Of a stretch of 64,000 nt of DNA, positions 8,736 to 17,735 are shown one piece after another (positions within the stretch are counted from its first letter, which is position 1; every line of letters starts with the position of its first letter). The DNA is taken from positions 248,001 through 312,000 of the forward strand of contig NZ_CAKKLV010000002.1 in assembly GCF_918698115.1 (NCBI RefSeq), in the 5' to 3' direction. Source of the DNA: Peribacillus sp. Bi96 (GTDB lineage: Bacteria > Bacillota > Bacilli > Bacillales > DSM-1321). Both the position numbers and the translations under genes were made by a program. The notes below the pieces were generated by a model. The model worked only from the letters and a program-made list of their open reading frames with translations. It made no database searches and was not told the DNA's origin.

Positions 8736-9272
8736 ATGAGCGATATCGTAATTTTATCAGGAAGCCCAGCGATTCCATCAAGAACGGACATTTCACTAAA
8801 ACATATTCAATCATTGGTTGAAAAAGAAGGATATACCTCGGCATATTACTCAATTACGGATTTTTCAGCTGATGATTTATTTCAAGGGCGATATAAGAGT
8901 GAAGATATTATAAAGCTCTCAGAAAAAATTCAAGAAGCTAGAGGTATCATTATTGGTTCACCGGTATATAAAGCATCTTACACAGGTGTGTTGAAAGCCT
9001 TGATTGATTTGCTGCCTGAAGGAGCTTTTAAGGGAAAGCCTGTGCTGCCAATTATGATTGGTGGAAGTAACAGGCATTTATTGGCAATTGACTTTGCGCT
9101 TAAACCATTAATTTCTATATTAAAAGGTGAGCCGTTGCAGGGCATCTATTTTGTAGATAAGGAAATTGATAAACAGGATCCGGAAAGCCCTATTAAGGAC
9201 ATGAATTTAGTTGATCGCGTTCAGAGTCAGGTTCAAGAATTTGTAGAAGCGATTCAGATAAGGAATATTTGA
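8736..9272 (+). CDS. ssuE: NADPH-dependent FMN reductase (SsuE-like)
   Basis: 178 residues with a flavodoxin-like fold. LSGSPAIPSRT at 7-17 is the phosphate-binding loop of the family, and IIIGSPVYKASYTGVLKALIDLLP (about 75-98) is the characteristic FMN-contact segment. The family reduces FMN for two-component alkanesulfonate or related monooxygenases; LLM-class monooxygenases are natural partners. No ssuD is adjacent, so the partner is unassigned. The sulfur block starts about 200 bp downstream, which fits a sulfur-scavenging role. ATG 8736 follows AGGGGGATAAAT. Confidence 0.8.
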   Translation: MSDIVILSGSPAIPSRTDISLKHIQSLVEKEGYTSAYYSITDFSADDLFQGRYKSEDIIKLSEKIQEARGIIIGSPVYKASYTGVLKALIDLLPEGAFKGKPVLPIMIGGSNRHLLAIDFALKPLISILKGEPLQGIYFVDKEIDKQDPESPIKDMNLVDRVQSQVQEFVEAIQIRNI

Positions 9273-9308
9273 GTACTTATCCTTTGAATGATTGACAGAA
9301 TTGTAAAA

Positions 9309-9353
9309 TAGACTCATTTTTTTAGAGACTTTCTCTAAAAAAAAATGAGTCTA
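9309..9353 (+). terminator. Hairpin after the FMN reductase, possibly bidirectional terminator
   Basis: TAGACTCATTTTTTTAGAGA pairs with TCTCTAAA...TGAGTCTA, with T and A runs inside the arms. It lies 36 bases after the stop. The downstream U-tract is poor, so the function is moderately supported. Confidence 0.6.
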
Positions 9354-9455
9354 TATTCATATGAAAAAGAACATATAATTACAAGTGGAATAATGTGTAT
9401 AATAATAACAGTTCATCCATTTTATAAATCCAAGTTATTTTATAAGAAAACTCCA

Positions 9456-9483
9456 TTGACAAGGAATAAATTTATGTTAATAT
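9456..9483 (+). promoter_or_regulatory. Sigma-A promoter of the SAM riboswitch transcript
   Basis: TTGACA and TAATAT separated by 16 bp, ending about 15 bp before the first base of the S-box aptamer. Confidence 0.7.
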
Positions 9484-9497
9484 TTAAAATAATAAAA

Positions 9498-9655
9498 CTT
9501 ATCCAGAGCGACGGAGGGAATTGGCCCTTTGAAGTCCAGCAACCTGCATGATGGATGCAAGGTGCTACATCCAACAAAATGTTGATCATTTTGGAAGATA
9601 AGGTAAAGAATATTTACCTAGGAATCTTTCCATCATGGAAAGATTTTTGTTTTTG
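9498..9655 (+). promoter_or_regulatory. SAM-I (S-box) riboswitch with terminator
   Basis: The aptamer begins CTTATCCAGAGCGACGGAGG, has GGCCCTTTGAAG and CAGCAACC, then GGTGCTACATCC, and closes with GGAAGATAAG near 9603, all hallmark S-box positions. It is followed by a GGTAAA/TTTACC hairpin and then an intrinsic terminator, AATCTTTCC / GGAAAGATT plus T-run at 9623-9655. S-box leaders terminate transcription when S-adenosylmethionine is abundant. The first gene downstream is the YezD-like gene at 9784. Whether read-through also reaches cysH depends on the hairpin at 9950-10004. Confidence 0.95.
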
Positions 9656-9783
9656 AAAAAAATCGTTGGCAAACCATAACAATGTAAGGTTGTTTGGAAT
9701 TATATAAATTATAAAAATTTAAGAATTCAATTAATCAGCGGTGAAATAAATGATTCGCGGATTTTCTTAAAGGAGGAACAGGT

Positions 9784-9927
9784 TTGGAAAAAGAGAATCA
9801 GCTTGAAGAAATATTTGAACGACTTCAAGAAATGCTTCAGTCAATGAAATATGGGTCCATTACACTTATTGTCCAGGATGGTAAAATCATTCAAATGGAA
9901 AGAAATGAAAAGCTGAGAATTAAATAA
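9784..9927 (+). CDS. YezD-family (DUF2292) small protein
   Basis: 47 residues from TTG 9784, with AAAGGAGG ten bases upstream. Composition is an acidic helix (about 2-20), then YGSITLIVQDGKIIQMER, which is the conserved strand pair of the DUF2292/YezD family as I recall it. These small proteins are usually encoded next to sulfate or methionine genes behind S-box leaders, matching the riboswitch here. Function is unknown; a role in sulfur assimilation is inferred from context only. A strong hairpin terminator follows 23 bases after the stop. Confidence 0.8.
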   Translation: MEKENQLEEIFERLQEMLQSMKYGSITLIVQDGKIIQMERNEKLRIK

Positions 9928-9949
9928 GGTATCTGCTGACTAGAAAAAC

Positions 9950-10004
9950 TAGAGGCGTGTTTAACTAATATAAAGAGAGTATTGGTTAAATTCGTCTCTT
10001 TTTC
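9950..10004 (+). terminator. Terminator between the YezD-like gene and cysH
   Basis: A long stem: AGAGGCG pairs with CGTCTCT (one wobble) and TGTTTAACTAATA with TATTGGTTAAATT, followed by TTTTTCC. It separates the riboswitch cistron from the cysH operon, whose leader (10005-10101) contains no promoter I can call with confidence. Confidence 0.75.
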
Positions 10005-10101
10005 CTAGAGTCATATAAACTTGAGAAAATTACAGCGGATATTGATCACCAGTTACTCTAGCCAGTGAAACATACTGCAAGTTTTAGAGGGGGCAATAAA
10101 G

Positions 10102-10818
10102 TTGGCTGCATTAATAAACTATGAAAATTTCAACACTGAAGTTTTACCTGCTTTTCCTGAAGAAAGTGAGACAAAAGGAGCATTAGAAGTTCTGCAATGG
10201 GCAAATGAACAATATGGCAATAAACTCATATATGCATGTAGCTTTGGAATTGAAGGCATAGTGCTTACGGATTTATTGGCAAAGGTCAATCCTTCGGCAA
10301 AGATTGTTTTCCTGGATACCGATGTTCATTTTGAGGAAACTTACCAATTGATCGACCAAGTGAAAAAGCGGTATCCAAAGCTTTCTATAGAAATGAAGAA
10401 ACCTGCTTTGACGCTTGAGGAACAAGCAGCGGAATATGGCGATGAATTATGGGTTAATGATTCCAACAAGTGTTGCAATATCCGTAAAATCATCCCGCTT
10501 ACCGATGTGCTCTCAACGGCGACAGCTTGGCTTTCAGGACTGAGGCGGGAGCAATCAGAAACAAGGGCTCTTACCGAGTATGTCAATAAAGATAATAAAT
10601 TCAAGTCAGTTAAAATATGTCCACTCATTCATTGGACATGGAAAGATGTTTGGCGTTATGCACACAAAAATGGACTTCCATATAATATCCTACATGATAA
10701 TGGATATCCGAGCATTGGCTGTAAAACGTGTACGGCACCTGCCTTCAATGCAGATGATTTACGCTCTGGCCGTTGGCAAGGGGCTCAAAAAACAGAATGC
10801 GGATTGCATTTATCTTAA
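10102..10818 (+). CDS. cysH: Phosphoadenylyl/adenylyl-sulfate reductase
   Basis: 238 residues. Reduces activated sulfate (APS or PAPS) to sulfite with thioredoxin. The P-loop-like SFGIEGIVLTDL (47-58) and LDTDVHFEET (71-80) bind the nucleotide. Cys124-Cys125 and Cys207-Cys210 (CKTC) are the [4Fe-4S] ligands that mark the APS-capable branch, and Cys233 in TECGLH is the catalytic cysteine. A cysC gene lies downstream, so both APS and PAPS could be available; the B. subtilis enzyme is known to accept both. TTG 10102 follows AGAGGGGG. First gene of a compact operon running to sirC. Confidence 0.95.
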   Translation: MAALINYENFNTEVLPAFPEESETKGALEVLQWANEQYGNKLIYACSFGIEGIVLTDLLAKVNPSAKIVFLDTDVHFEETYQLIDQVKKRYPKLSIEMKKPALTLEEQAAEYGDELWVNDSNKCCNIRKIIPLTDVLSTATAWLSGLRREQSETRALTEYVNKDNKFKSVKICPLIHWTWKDVWRYAHKNGLPYNILHDNGYPSIGCKTCTAPAFNADDLRSGRWQGAQKTECGLHLS

Positions 10819-10847
10819 ATAAATAGAAACCATAGGGGGAAATTAGC

Positions 10848-11996
10848 ATGACAACCAGTTTACCGCACGGAGGAACATTAATCGATCTTTGGGAACCAAA
10901 ATATGATTTTAGTAAAATAACAAATTCAATCGAAATTGATGAAATTGCTTTAAGTGATCTTGAATTGATAGGCACTGGTGCCTACAGTCCGATTAAAGGT
11001 TTTTTCACAAAAAGTGACTATGAGGCAGTTGTCAAAGATATGAGGCTTAGTAGCGGTCATGTATGGAGCATCCCGATTACACTGCCGTTAACCGAAGAAT
11101 CTGCAAAAACAATCACGATCGGAGAAGAAGTAAAGTTGAATCATGAAGGTGAAACATACGGAGTTCTCCTTGTTTCCGATATTTTCACACCTGATAAACA
11201 ATTGGAAGCGACATTAGTATATCAAACGGATGATGAGAAGCATCCAGGTGTGAAAAATTTATATAACCGCGGAAATGTATATGTCGGTGGAGAGATAAAA
11301 TTGGTTAAGAGAATCGAGCGTCCGTTATTTCAAGATCATTATTTGGATCCTGTTGAGACAAGGAAAGCTTTTGCAGAAAAAGGTTGGGAAACGGTTGTTG
11401 GATTCCAAACGAGGAACCCTGTTCACCGTGCACATGAATATATACAAAAGACAGCACTGGAGATTGTCGACGGTTTATTCTTGAATCCTCTTGTAGGTGC
11501 CACCAAATCGGATGACATTCCAGCAGATGTACGAATGGAGAGCTATAAAGTTCTGCTTGAAAAATATTATCCTAAGGATCGCGTCTCCCTTGCCGTTTTC
11601 CCTGCTGCAATGCGTTATGCAGGACCAAGGGAAGCCATTTTCCATGCGATGGTCCGTAAAAATTATGGTTGCACCCATTTTATTGTCGGACGTGATCATG
11701 CAGGTGTGGGCGATTATTATGGCACATATGATGCTCAAAAAATCTTTGGGAATTTTAACGCTGATGAGTTAGGGATCACGCTATTATTCTTTGAACATAG
11801 TTTTTATTGTAAAGCATGTGGCAATATGGCTTCTGCTAAAACTTGTCCGCATGGCAAGGAAGACCATGTTATCCTCTCCGGTACGAAGGTTAGGGAAATG
11901 TTACGTAATGGTGAAATTCCTCCAGTTACCTTTAGTCGTAAAGAAGTAATCGAGGTATTGATCGAGGGTTTAAAGAAGAATGAAGTTTTTAACTAA
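10848..11996 (+). CDS. sat: Sulfate adenylyltransferase (ATP sulfurylase)
   Basis: 382 residues. Converts sulfate and ATP to APS in the cytosol. The ATP site is intact: [10 protein letters not shown] at 187-196 and [12 protein letters not shown] near 285. A four-cysteine cluster (CKACGN...TCPHG, about 322-336) suggests a structural zinc, as in other short homo-oligomeric ATP sulfurylases. No APS kinase domain is fused; cysC is separate and next. ATG 10848 follows AGGGGGAAATTAGC, 29 bp after cysH. Confidence 0.96.
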   Translation: MTTSLPHGGTLIDLWEPKYDFSKITNSIEIDEIALSDLELIGTGAYSPIKGFFTKSDYEAVVKDMRLSSGHVWSIPITLPLTEESAKTITIGEEVKLNHEGETYGVLLVSDIFTPDKQLEATLVYQTDDEKHPGVKNLYNRGNVYVGGEIKLVKRIERPLFQDHYLDPVETRKAFAEKGWETVVGFQTRNPVHRAHEYIQKTALEIVDGLFLNPLVGATKSDDIPADVRMESYKVLLEKYYPKDRVSLAVFPAAMRYAGPREAIFHAMVRKNYGCTHFIVGRDHAGVGDYYGTYDAQKIFGNFNADELGITLLFFEHSFYCKACGNMASAKTCPHGKEDHVILSGTKVREMLRNGEIPPVTFSRKEVIEVLIEGLKKNEVFN

Positions 11997-12037
11997 AGCG
12001 TTTCAAAATGAAGGAATGAAGTAAGAGGGGGATCATA

Positions 12038-12637
12038 ATGAATAAAAATACTAACATAACTTGGCATGAATCGACATTGACCAAGGAACTTCGCCGAAAA
12101 CAGAACGGACATGAGAGTACTGTTCTATGGTTTACGGGACTATCTGGGTCAGGAAAATCAACGATTGCGAATGCAGTGGCTAAGGAGTTATATAACCGGA
12201 ATATTAGAAGTTATGTTTTGGATGGGGATAATATCCGTCATGGTTTAAATAAAGATTTGGGTTTTTCTGAAGAGGATCGAACAGAAAATATTAGGCGGAT
12301 CGGTGAGGTTTCCAAGCTATTCGTGGATAGTGGGCAGTTCGTATTGACCGCTTTTATATCGCCTTTTCGGGCAGATCGCCAGATTGTGCGTGATTTACTT
12401 GAAGACGGGGAGTTTATTGAAGTATACATAAAGTGCCCAATCGAAGAGTGTGAAGTTCGGGATCCTAAAGGTCTTTATGACAAGGCTCGTAAGGGTATCA
12501 TTAAAGACTTTACTGGAATCGATTCTCCGTACGAAGAACCTGTACAACCGGAAATCGTTTTAGAATCCGACCAATACAGCATTGAAGAGTGCGTTGAACA
12601 GGTCATTGGTTATTTGACAGCAAAGAGAGCGATTTAA
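12038..12637 (+). CDS. cysC: Adenylyl-sulfate kinase
   Basis: 199 residues. Phosphorylates APS to PAPS. The Walker A loop GLSGSGKST is at 34-42; [17 protein letters not shown] and FISPFRADR are the APS-binding and lid segments. [12 protein letters not shown] near the C-terminus is typical of the family. ATG 12038 is preceded by AGAGGGGGATCATA. The gene sits between sat and sir, giving the full order sulfate to sulfide. Confidence 0.96.
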   Translation: MNKNTNITWHESTLTKELRRKQNGHESTVLWFTGLSGSGKSTIANAVAKELYNRNIRSYVLDGDNIRHGLNKDLGFSEEDRTENIRRIGEVSKLFVDSGQFVLTAFISPFRADRQIVRDLLEDGEFIEVYIKCPIEECEVRDPKGLYDKARKGIIKDFTGIDSPYEEPVQPEIVLESDQYSIEECVEQVIGYLTAKRAI

Positions 12638-12653
12638 TCAAGGAGGAAATGTA

Positions 12654-14279
12654 ATGGTTTATGAGAAGTTTTGGTCGGAAAATCCACTAATCGCTAAAAA
12701 TAAAACGGAAATCTGGAAATTGGAAAAAGACGGATTGAAGATATTTGATGATATTCCACATTACGCTGCAAATGGTTTTGAATCCATCCCTAAAGAGAAT
12801 TGGGATATGTTCAAGTGGGCAGGTCTTTACTTGCAACGCCCAAAAGAAGCTGGTTATTGGATGATGCGTGTCGTTATTCCCGGGGGAATCCTTTCTTATG
12901 ATCAACAAATCACACTAGCTAACATCGCCAAAGATTATGGGAGGGATGTATATGACATTACAACCCGTCAAGCCATTCAATTCCACTGGCTGACCATCGA
13001 ACAAGTCCCGGATATCTTAAATCGTTTGGAAAAGGTTGGAATGACTACGGCTGGTGCTTGTGGAGATATTACACGTAATATTATCGGGAATGCATTAGCT
13101 GGTCTCGATCGTGACGAACTTTTTGATACACGTGATGTCCTTTATGATGTATTTGAATATTTCCGCCTTAACGAAGACTATTCAAACCTTCCAAGGAAAT
13201 ATAAAATGTCCATTAGTGCTAATATTCACAATGCTTCCAATGCCGAAATCAACTGTGTCTCTTTCAATCCAGCTACTAAAGTAATTGATGGAGTAACGGA
13301 AGTAGGTTTTCACGTAAAAGTAGGAGGCGGGCTATCCTCCGTTCCGATGCTGGCAGAAGAACTTGATTTATTCATTTTACCTGAAAAAACAGTCGAAGTG
13401 GCGGCCGCCATCACGACGATATTCCGTGACTTTGGGTACCGTGAAAAACGGCATCGCTCGCGATTGAAATTTCTTGTAGCTGACTGGGGTCCTGAAAAAT
13501 TCAAGGAAAAATTGCTGGAATACACCGGTCCGCTTCCTGAAAAGGGAGAAAGTGCAGTAAAGGGGTGGAATGCAGGTTATTTCTACGGCATCCATAAACA
13601 AAAGCAAGAAGGACTCAACTATGTTGGAGTCAATATTCCAGTTGGCCGTCTAACTCCAGACGAAGTGATTGAGTTTGCAGAACTTGCTAAAAAATATGGT
13701 AATGGTGAAATCCGCAACTGTAATTCTCAAAATCTAATTATTCCAAATGTGCCGGATGCAAAACTTGAGGAATTGAAACAGGAACCCATCTTTGAAAGAT
13801 TTCCTTATCAACCAAAAAAATTCATTGGTTATTCCGTATCTTGTACAGGCATCGAGTATTGTAACCTGGCACTCGTCGAAACAAAAAACAGAATGAGGAC
13901 CATTTCTGAAACACTTGATGAGGAAATCGATCTGGATGTACCAGTAAGGATGCATATGGTAGGTTGTCCTAATAACTGTGGTCAAAGAGCGATTGCCGAA
14001 ATAGGACTGCAAGGCATAAAAATGAAAAACCAGGAAAAACAGATGGTGGAAGCTTTTGAGATATACATCGGCGGTACCCTGAATGAGGGCGGGAAGTTCA
14101 ATGAAAAACTTAAAGGGAAAGTGGAGGCTGAACAACTCTATTATGTTCTGAAAGAACTTATCCTATTTTTCAAAGAAACAAAGCTCCTTTCCGAAACCTT
14201 CCTTGATTTTGTGGAAAGGGTAGGGAAAACAGAGTTACAAAGCAAGCTTGATGATATATTAGAAGAAGTGGCCGTCTAA
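12654..14279 (+). CDS. sir: Siroheme-dependent nitrite/sulfite reductase (assimilatory, ferredoxin-type)
   Basis: 541 residues, one-chain enzyme with duplicated ferredoxin-like repeats (Y-T/S-TRQ-type TTRQAIQFHW around 100-110) and the Fe-S/siroheme signature Cys-X5-Cys (CTGIEYC) near residue 397 and Cys-X3-Cys (CPNNC) near 438. This is the NirA/ferredoxin sulfite reductase class rather than CysI, and there is no CysJ flavoprotein subunit in the operon. Placement after cysC and before siroheme genes makes sulfite the likely substrate. ATG 12654 follows AAGGAGGAAATGTA. Confidence 0.93.
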   Translation: MVYEKFWSENPLIAKNKTEIWKLEKDGLKIFDDIPHYAANGFESIPKENWDMFKWAGLYLQRPKEAGYWMMRVVIPGGILSYDQQITLANIAKDYGRDVYDITTRQAIQFHWLTIEQVPDILNRLEKVGMTTAGACGDITRNIIGNALAGLDRDELFDTRDVLYDVFEYFRLNEDYSNLPRKYKMSISANIHNASNAEINCVSFNPATKVIDGVTEVGFHVKVGGGLSSVPMLAEELDLFILPEKTVEVAAAITTIFRDFGYREKRHRSRLKFLVADWGPEKFKEKLLEYTGPLPEKGESAVKGWNAGYFYGIHKQKQEGLNYVGVNIPVGRLTPDEVIEFAELAKKYGNGEIRNCNSQNLIIPNVPDAKLEELKQEPIFERFPYQPKKFIGYSVSCTGIEYCNLALVETKNRMRTISETLDEEIDLDVPVRMHMVGCPNNCGQRAIAEIGLQGIKMKNQEKQMVEAFEIYIGGTLNEGGKFNEKLKGKVEAEQLYYVLKELILFFKETKLLSETFLDFVERVGKTELQSKLDDILEEVAV

Positions 14280-14296
14280 GGGAAGGTAAGCTATTT

Positions 14297-14512
14297 ATGA
14301 ATCTATATCGTTTTGAAGTCACGATCAAGGAAGAACCAATCCATGTCATCATTGTCGCTGATTCAGATGAACAGGCGTTTCAGCTTGTTGATATTGAGCT
14401 GGAAAAGCATTATTTGAAAATGCCGGAAGTTGATGATATTTCTTTATACGAAAAAAAGAAAATTAAAAATGGAGCAGGTTTCGTTTTAGCGGAATTCGAA
14501 ACAATTCTCTAA
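14297..14512 (+). CDS. DUF3906-family small protein
   Basis: 71 residues, acidic, with an alternating strand-helix-strand pattern (LYRFEVTIKEEPIHVIIVADSDEQAF, then KNGAGFVLAEFET). I associate this with DUF3906, a Bacillaceae family found between sulfite reductase and siroheme genes. Function is unknown; the constant location suggests an accessory role for sulfite reductase or siroheme delivery. GGGAAGG precedes ATG 14297. The gene is spaced 17 bp from sir and 19 bp from sumT. Confidence 0.72.
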   Translation: MNLYRFEVTIKEEPIHVIIVADSDEQAFQLVDIELEKHYLKMPEVDDISLYEKKKIKNGAGFVLAEFETIL

Positions 14513-14531
14513 GGGAGGGCAGGTTGCAAAA

Positions 14532-15308
14532 ATGGGAAAAGTCTATCTAGTAGGAGCCGGTCCCGGAGATCCAGATTTAATTACATTAAAAGGATTAAAA
14601 TGTATTCAAGAAGCTGATGTCATTTTATATGATCGACTTGTCAATAAAGAACTACTAAATTATGCAAAAGACGGTGTGGAATTGATTAATTGTGGTAAAC
14701 TGCCAAATTATCATTTGTTGCAGCAAGAAACGATCAATCGATTCTTAGTCAAATTTGCAAAAAAAGGAAAAGTAGTCACCCGCTTGAAAGGTGGCGATCC
14801 ATTTGTCTTTGGACGCGGTGGAGAGGAAGCGGAAGCCCTTGCCAAAAGTGGTGTGAGCTTTGAAATCGTACCAGGAATTACGGCTGGAATTGCTGCTTCC
14901 GCCTATGCAGGAATTCCAGTCACCCATAGAGATCACGCTTCATCCTTCGCGATTGTTACCGGTCATCGGAAAAAGGATGAAGAGGATAATATCAAGTGGG
15001 AGTCCCTGGCAAAAGGGATTGATACATTAGCCATTTACATGGGAGTAAAAAACCTGCCATATATTCAAGGGAAACTATTGGAGCATGGTAAAAGTCCAGA
15101 AACCCCTGTAGCTCTTATTCACTGGGGGACATTAAAAACGCAAAAAACGGCTGTCAGTACATTGGCTAAGGTAGTGGAAACGGCCAATGACGAACAGATT
15201 TCCAACCCTTGCATGATAGTAGTGGGCGATGTCGTTCATTTACGAGAAAAAATCAAATGGTTTGAAGCAAAACAAACCGAAAATTTGTTGGCAAATGAGG
15301 CCTATTAA
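14532..15308 (+). CDS. cobA: Uroporphyrinogen-III C-methyltransferase
   Basis: 258 residues. Makes precorrin-2 from uroporphyrinogen III with two SAM, the first step of siroheme synthesis. GAGPGDPDLITLKG (8-21), YDRLV, TRLKGGDPFVFGRGGEEAE and GITAGIAASAYAGIPVTHR are the SUMT signatures. Unlike CysG it has no dehydrogenase/ferrochelatase domains; those are the next two genes. The stop overlaps the sirB start (TAATG), implying coupled translation. Called sumT or cobA in different species. Confidence 0.95.
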   Translation: MGKVYLVGAGPGDPDLITLKGLKCIQEADVILYDRLVNKELLNYAKDGVELINCGKLPNYHLLQQETINRFLVKFAKKGKVVTRLKGGDPFVFGRGGEEAEALAKSGVSFEIVPGITAGIAASAYAGIPVTHRDHASSFAIVTGHRKKDEEDNIKWESLAKGIDTLAIYMGVKNLPYIQGKLLEHGKSPETPVALIHWGTLKTQKTAVSTLAKVVETANDEQISNPCMIVVGDVVHLREKIKWFEAKQTENLLANEAY

Positions 15309-16069
15309 TGGAGGCCATTTTATATATTTGCCATGGCAGCCGTGTTAAAGAAGCTTCAGCCCAAGCCATTGATTTTATTAAAGTTTGTATGGAAGCACAG
15401 CCAAATGCCATTCAGGAGTATTGCTTTTTAGAAATGGAAACTCCTACGATCGAAGAAGCTTACGAAAGGTGTGTACAACAAGGTGCGACTAGAATCATTG
15501 CCATTCCAGTTCTATTGCTAACTGCTGTACATGCAAAATATGATATTCCGGTCATTTTGAACAAAATGAAACAACGGTATCCAAATGTAGTCTTGAAATA
15601 CGGAAGACCCATAGGTGTCAGTGATAAAATGGTTGACATATTAGTGGAACGGTTGGAAGAAACAAATGAAAAGGTTACGGAGGATTCATTGGTTTTATTG
15701 GTTGGAAGGGGCAGCAGCGATCCCGATGTAAAACGGGATTTAGGTCAATTAGCGGATTTACTAAGGAGCAGGTTACCAAAAAGCAAAGTGGAAGAATGTT
15801 ATCTGACCGCTGCATCACCAAGCTTTGCAGAAGCATTGGATATTGCAGAGAATTCTCAATCAAACCAAGTATTTATCATTCCGTATCTATTGTTTACCGG
15901 TATCTTAATGCAGTCCATCCAAAGCAATTTGAAAAAGATCCAGAAAAAGGGAGAACAACAAATCATACTTTGCCGTTATCTAGGTTATCATCCAATGATT
16001 GAACAAGCTATATCGGAACGAATTCATGAAGTGAGTGGGGAGGGAGCTTATGTATCCAATTACGCTTAA
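15308..16069 (+). CDS. sirB: Sirohydrochlorin ferrochelatase (CbiX/SirB type)
   Basis: 253 residues with two tandem CbiX-like halves: ICHGSR at 7-12 with its metal-ligand His, and LVGRGSSDPDV near 135. VHAKYDIP and the second-half LYFTG-type LLFTGILM segments carry the other active-site region. Inserts Fe2+ into sirohydrochlorin to give siroheme. In the second half the His of the first motif is replaced (VGRGSSDPD), normal for the long form. It overlaps sumT by one base and sirC by 20 bases. Confidence 0.92.
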   Translation: MEAILYICHGSRVKEASAQAIDFIKVCMEAQPNAIQEYCFLEMETPTIEEAYERCVQQGATRIIAIPVLLLTAVHAKYDIPVILNKMKQRYPNVVLKYGRPIGVSDKMVDILVERLEETNEKVTEDSLVLLVGRGSSDPDVKRDLGQLADLLRSRLPKSKVEECYLTAASPSFAEALDIAENSQSNQVFIIPYLLFTGILMQSIQSNLKKIQKKGEQQIILCRYLGYHPMIEQAISERIHEVSGEGAYVSNYA

Positions 16070-16664
16070 TATTGAGAACAGAAAGTGTGTCATTATCGGC
16101 GGTGGTAAAATAGGTTACTTTAAAGCTGGCCCCTTATTAGAAGCTGGTGCTGAAGTGACCGTCGTAAGTCCCGAGGTATGCGAAGGATTTCAACGATTGG
16201 AAAAAGAAGGTAAGGTTCATGTTTTTCTTAAAGAAGTGGAAGAAAATGACTATAAAGATGCTTTTTTAATCATTGTTGCAACAGATTCTACTGAAGTTAA
16301 TGAACTAGTGTATGAGAATGCATCCCAAAATCAATTGATCAACGTAATTAGTAATCATGAGCTGGGTAATTTTCATATACCAGCAACATTGAATAGAGGC
16401 ATGCTTTCCATAAGCGTTTCTACCCAAGGTGCAAGTCCAGCTCTCGCAAAAAAAATCCGGAATGACTTAGGGGAAATGTATGATGAGTCATATGAAGAAT
16501 ATCTTGAATTTCTTTTCGAAGCAAGGATGATCATTAAAAAGGGTTCTTTTTCAAAAGAGGAAAAATCTAAGTTGTTGAAAGATTCCATAGAGGATATTTA
16601 TAAATATTCCCATAAAGAAAGATATCGTTTTTTAGCCAGGCTTTTGCCAGTAGAAACTGAATAA
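16050..16664 (+). CDS. sirC: Precorrin-2 dehydrogenase
   Basis: 204 residues. NAD-dependent oxidation of precorrin-2 to sirohydrochlorin, the middle step of siroheme synthesis. A Rossmann loop, IIGGGKIGYFKAGPLLEAGAEVTVVSP, lies at about 13-39; ISVSTQGASPALAKKIR near 130 is the conserved dimer/active region. ATG 16050 is chosen because GGGGAGGGAG lies six bases upstream; the in-frame GTG 16035 is itself part of that site. Note GGGKIGYFKA where most homologues have GGGxVAxRK. Confidence 0.92.
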   Translation: MYPITLNIENRKCVIIGGGKIGYFKAGPLLEAGAEVTVVSPEVCEGFQRLEKEGKVHVFLKEVEENDYKDAFLIIVATDSTEVNELVYENASQNQLINVISNHELGNFHIPATLNRGMLSISVSTQGASPALAKKIRNDLGEMYDESYEEYLEFLFEARMIIKKGSFSKEEKSKLLKDSIEDIYKYSHKERYRFLARLLPVETE

Positions 16665-16690
16665 AAATCATTGGGCTGATCAGAAAACTG

Positions 16691-16738
16691 AAGGCACCTA
16701 ACCAACATGTGTTTTACATTGGTTAGGTGCCTTTTGTA
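16691..16738 (+). terminator. Rho-independent terminator of the sulfate/siroheme operon
   Basis: Perfect 15-bp stem AAGGCACCTAACCAA / TTGGTTAGGTGCCTT, then TTGT. Confidence 0.93.
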
Positions 16739-16835
16739 TCTGAATTGAAATCTGAATGTTCTTTTCAGGCAAACTGTAACCGCCATTCGGGTCTATGATA
16801 TCAAGGTTCTATTTTAGTGGAAAAAGGGGAAGGTC

Positions 16836-17735
16836 ATGAAAAAGTTAATTGTTTTAGCCTTTATCGGGTTTTTAGCCCAATTAATCGATGGTTCACTTGG
16901 AATGGGGTATGGAGTGAGTTCCACTTCCCTTTTGTTGACATTTGCGATTGCCCCTGCAGTAGCATCAGCATCTGTTCATTTATCGGAAGTCGTTACGACA
17001 GCTGTGTCAGGAGCATCACACATAAAGTTTGGGAACGTGGATAAGAACATGGTCTACCGTTTGGTCATTCCTGGTTCGGTAGGCGCTTTTGTAGGTGCAT
17101 GTTTCCTGAGCAATCTGCCTGCCGAATTAGCTAAACCGTATATTGCCATATTTTTATTTGGTCTTGGGGTATACGTTTTGTTCCGCTTTTTATTTATTTT
17201 TAAACCGTCAAAGGAAAATGAAACTGTAAAACCATTAACAGCAAAACAATCCATTCCATTAGGACTTTTTGCAGGTTTTTGTGATGCAACAGGCGGAGGT
17301 GGTTGGGGCCCGATCGCAACGCCCGTTTTATTGTCGAAAAAAGGCATGACTGCTAGAAAAGCCGTAGGGACTGTAGATACGAGTGAATTTGCCATTGCTT
17401 TCTTCGGAAGTCTCGGTTTTATCATTTCTCTTGGATGGGAAGCGGTCAATTGGCTTTGGGTAGTAGCATTGATAATAGGTGGAGTGGTTGCCGCACCAAT
17501 CGCAGCCTGGCTCGTCAGGATGCTTCCTGCTCAACTAATGGGTGTCTTAGTAGGTGGCTTCATTATATTAATCAATGTTCGAACACTTTTAACTGCATGG
17601 GTTCCGGTTGAATCCCATATATATATCTATACTGGTATTGTGATTTTTTGGATTTCGGGAATCCTTTTTACCATCAATAAGATGTCCACAGCAAAAAAAC
17701 ATGGTCATATCGAACAACAGCGGAATGCCTCCTAA
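16836..17735 (+). CDS. TSUP-family (TauE/SafE) membrane permease
   Basis: 299 residues, hydrophobic with about eight predicted membrane segments in two related halves. The duplicated family motif appears as LIDGSLGMGYGVSSTSLL (17-34) and GFCDATGGGGWGPIATPVLL near 150-170. TSUP proteins move sulfite, sulfonates or other organosulfur anions. Its location right after the sulfate operon, but behind that operon's terminator, suggests sulfate/sulfite or sulfonate transport under separate control. Direction and substrate cannot be read from sequence. ATG 16836 follows AGGGGAAGGTC. Confidence 0.85.
   Translation: MKKLIVLAFIGFLAQLIDGSLGMGYGVSSTSLLLTFAIAPAVASASVHLSEVVTTAVSGASHIKFGNVDKNMVYRLVIPGSVGAFVGACFLSNLPAELAKPYIAIFLFGLGVYVLFRFLFIFKPSKENETVKPLTAKQSIPLGLFAGFCDATGGGGWGPIATPVLLSKKGMTARKAVGTVDTSEFAIAFFGSLGFIISLGWEAVNWLWVVALIIGGVVAAPIAAWLVRMLPAQLMGVLVGGFIILINVRTLLTAWVPVESHIYIYTGIVIFWISGILFTINKMSTAKKHGHIEQQRNAS

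Noticed and set aside
9345..9551. A 68-codon plus-strand frame across the S-box region
   Set aside because: It starts inside a terminator-like hairpin and runs through the riboswitch aptamer; no ribosome binding site.
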